Assembly: GCF_000422485.1 (NCBI RefSeq)
Contig: NZ_KE383863.1
Span: 1 to 32,689, forward strand
DNA from: Paenibacillus pasadenensis DSM 19293
GTDB taxonomy: Bacteria > Bacillota > Bacilli > Paenibacillales > Paenibacillaceae
DNA: 32,689 nucleotides
Direction of reading: 5' to 3'
This document shows positions 32,324 to 32,689 of the stretch, piece by piece. A model generated the notes under the pieces. It was given only the letters and a program-made list of their open reading frames with translations, made no database searches and was not told the DNA's origin. Within the stretch, counting starts at the first letter, position 1; the number at the start of each line of letters is the position of its first letter. Position numbers and translations under genes: made by a program.

Positions 32324-32689
32324 CATCGGTTCGTCGAGGCTGGCATTGCCGGGGAGTCGAAAGTACCCTGGCTGGTGGAAATGAGGCGCAACGGCTCCAC
32401 GAGGGAGTCGAAAGTGCCCTGGCTCGATGAGGCGTGGCAAATCGACTCGATGAGGGAGTCGAGAGTACCCTGGCTGGTGGAAACGCGGCGTATCGGCTCC
32501 ACGAGGGAGTCGAAAGTGCCTTGGCTGGTGGAAATGAGGCGTATCGGCTCCACGAGGGAGTCGAAAGTGCCTAGGCTGGTGGAAATGAGGCGCATCGGCT
32601 TCGTGAGGGAGTCAAAAGTACCCTGGCTGGTGGAAATCCGGCGCATCGGCTCCACGAGGGAGTCGAAAATGCCTGGGCTGGTGGAAACG
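32324..32689. repeat. Tandem array of 51-bp units, open in two opposite frames, running off the window
   Basis: Units start at 32352, 32403, 32454, 32505, 32556, 32607 and 32658 (cut by the window end), exactly 51 bp apart; a degenerate piece lies before the first. The core is GGGAGTCGAAAGTACCCTGG and the unit ends near CGGCTCCACGA. The unit length is 17 codons, so frames stay open throughout. On the plus strand an ATG at 32315 opens a frame with a 17-residue repeat like 'STRESKVPWLVEMRRIG'. On the minus strand a frame with 'STSQGTFDSLVEPIRLI' repeats enters from beyond 32689 and stops at 32323. Neither has a ribosome binding site or known homologue. CGGCTCC and GGAGTCG across unit borders can pair. 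Confidence 0.85.

Overview
The window looks like chromosomal DNA of a GC-rich, spore-former-type Firmicute of the Paenibacillus/Cohnella kind. This rests on strong AAAGGAGG-like ribosome binding sites, SLH (S-layer) anchoring, Gram-positive lipoprotein binding proteins, an OpuC-type osmolyte transporter, RocD/RocF arginine catabolism, and many T-tailed intrinsic terminators. I saw no rRNA, tRNA, transposase, phage gene or CRISPR array. Genes are densely packed. Several gaps carry short tandem repeats.

Layout. (1) 61-3250: part of a nitrate/sulfonate/taurine-type ABC uptake operon with two binding proteins and one permease; no ATPase is visible. (2) 3324-3912: a repeat-rich gap, then a CPA1 Na+/H+ antiporter broken by a one-base frameshift. 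(3) 6061-8640: a winged-helix regulator followed by an MFS exporter whose promoter carries a PhoB-box-like direct repeat. (4) 8781-13329, minus strand: speD and a four-gene opuC-like glycine betaine/carnitine/choline operon. (5) 13502-16074: alpha/beta hydrolase, pirin, a small unknown protein, and a hemolysin III/TrhA membrane protein. (6) 16182-24782: a GntR/FCD regulator diverging from ornithine aminotransferase and arginase, then a TTG-started 1477-residue secreted protein combining an M28 aminopeptidase, an M14 carboxypeptidase and three SLH domains. (7) 25084-27319: a polar amino-acid ABC importer. (8) 27439-29934, minus strand: methionine aminopeptidase, an XRE regulator, a class 3 lipase and a DUF1328 membrane peptide. 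(9) 30283-32186: a DUF948 protein and a response-regulator/PP2C phosphatase. The window ends inside a 51-bp tandem array.

The most interesting signal is in region 6. The palindrome TGTATACA, usually with CAATAT/ATATTG next to it, occurs upstream of gntR, twice in the rocD leader, and once at the promoter of the distant surface exopeptidase. Two of these sites share an identical 17-mer, and the rocD and peptidase promoters also resemble each other from the -10 into the transcript. This suggests one regulon that couples surface peptide breakdown to arginine/ornithine catabolism. The rocD leader is about 280 nt long and contains a convincing intrinsic terminator before the gene, so transcription attenuation is a second possible layer of control. 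All functional calls come from reading motifs; no searches were run.
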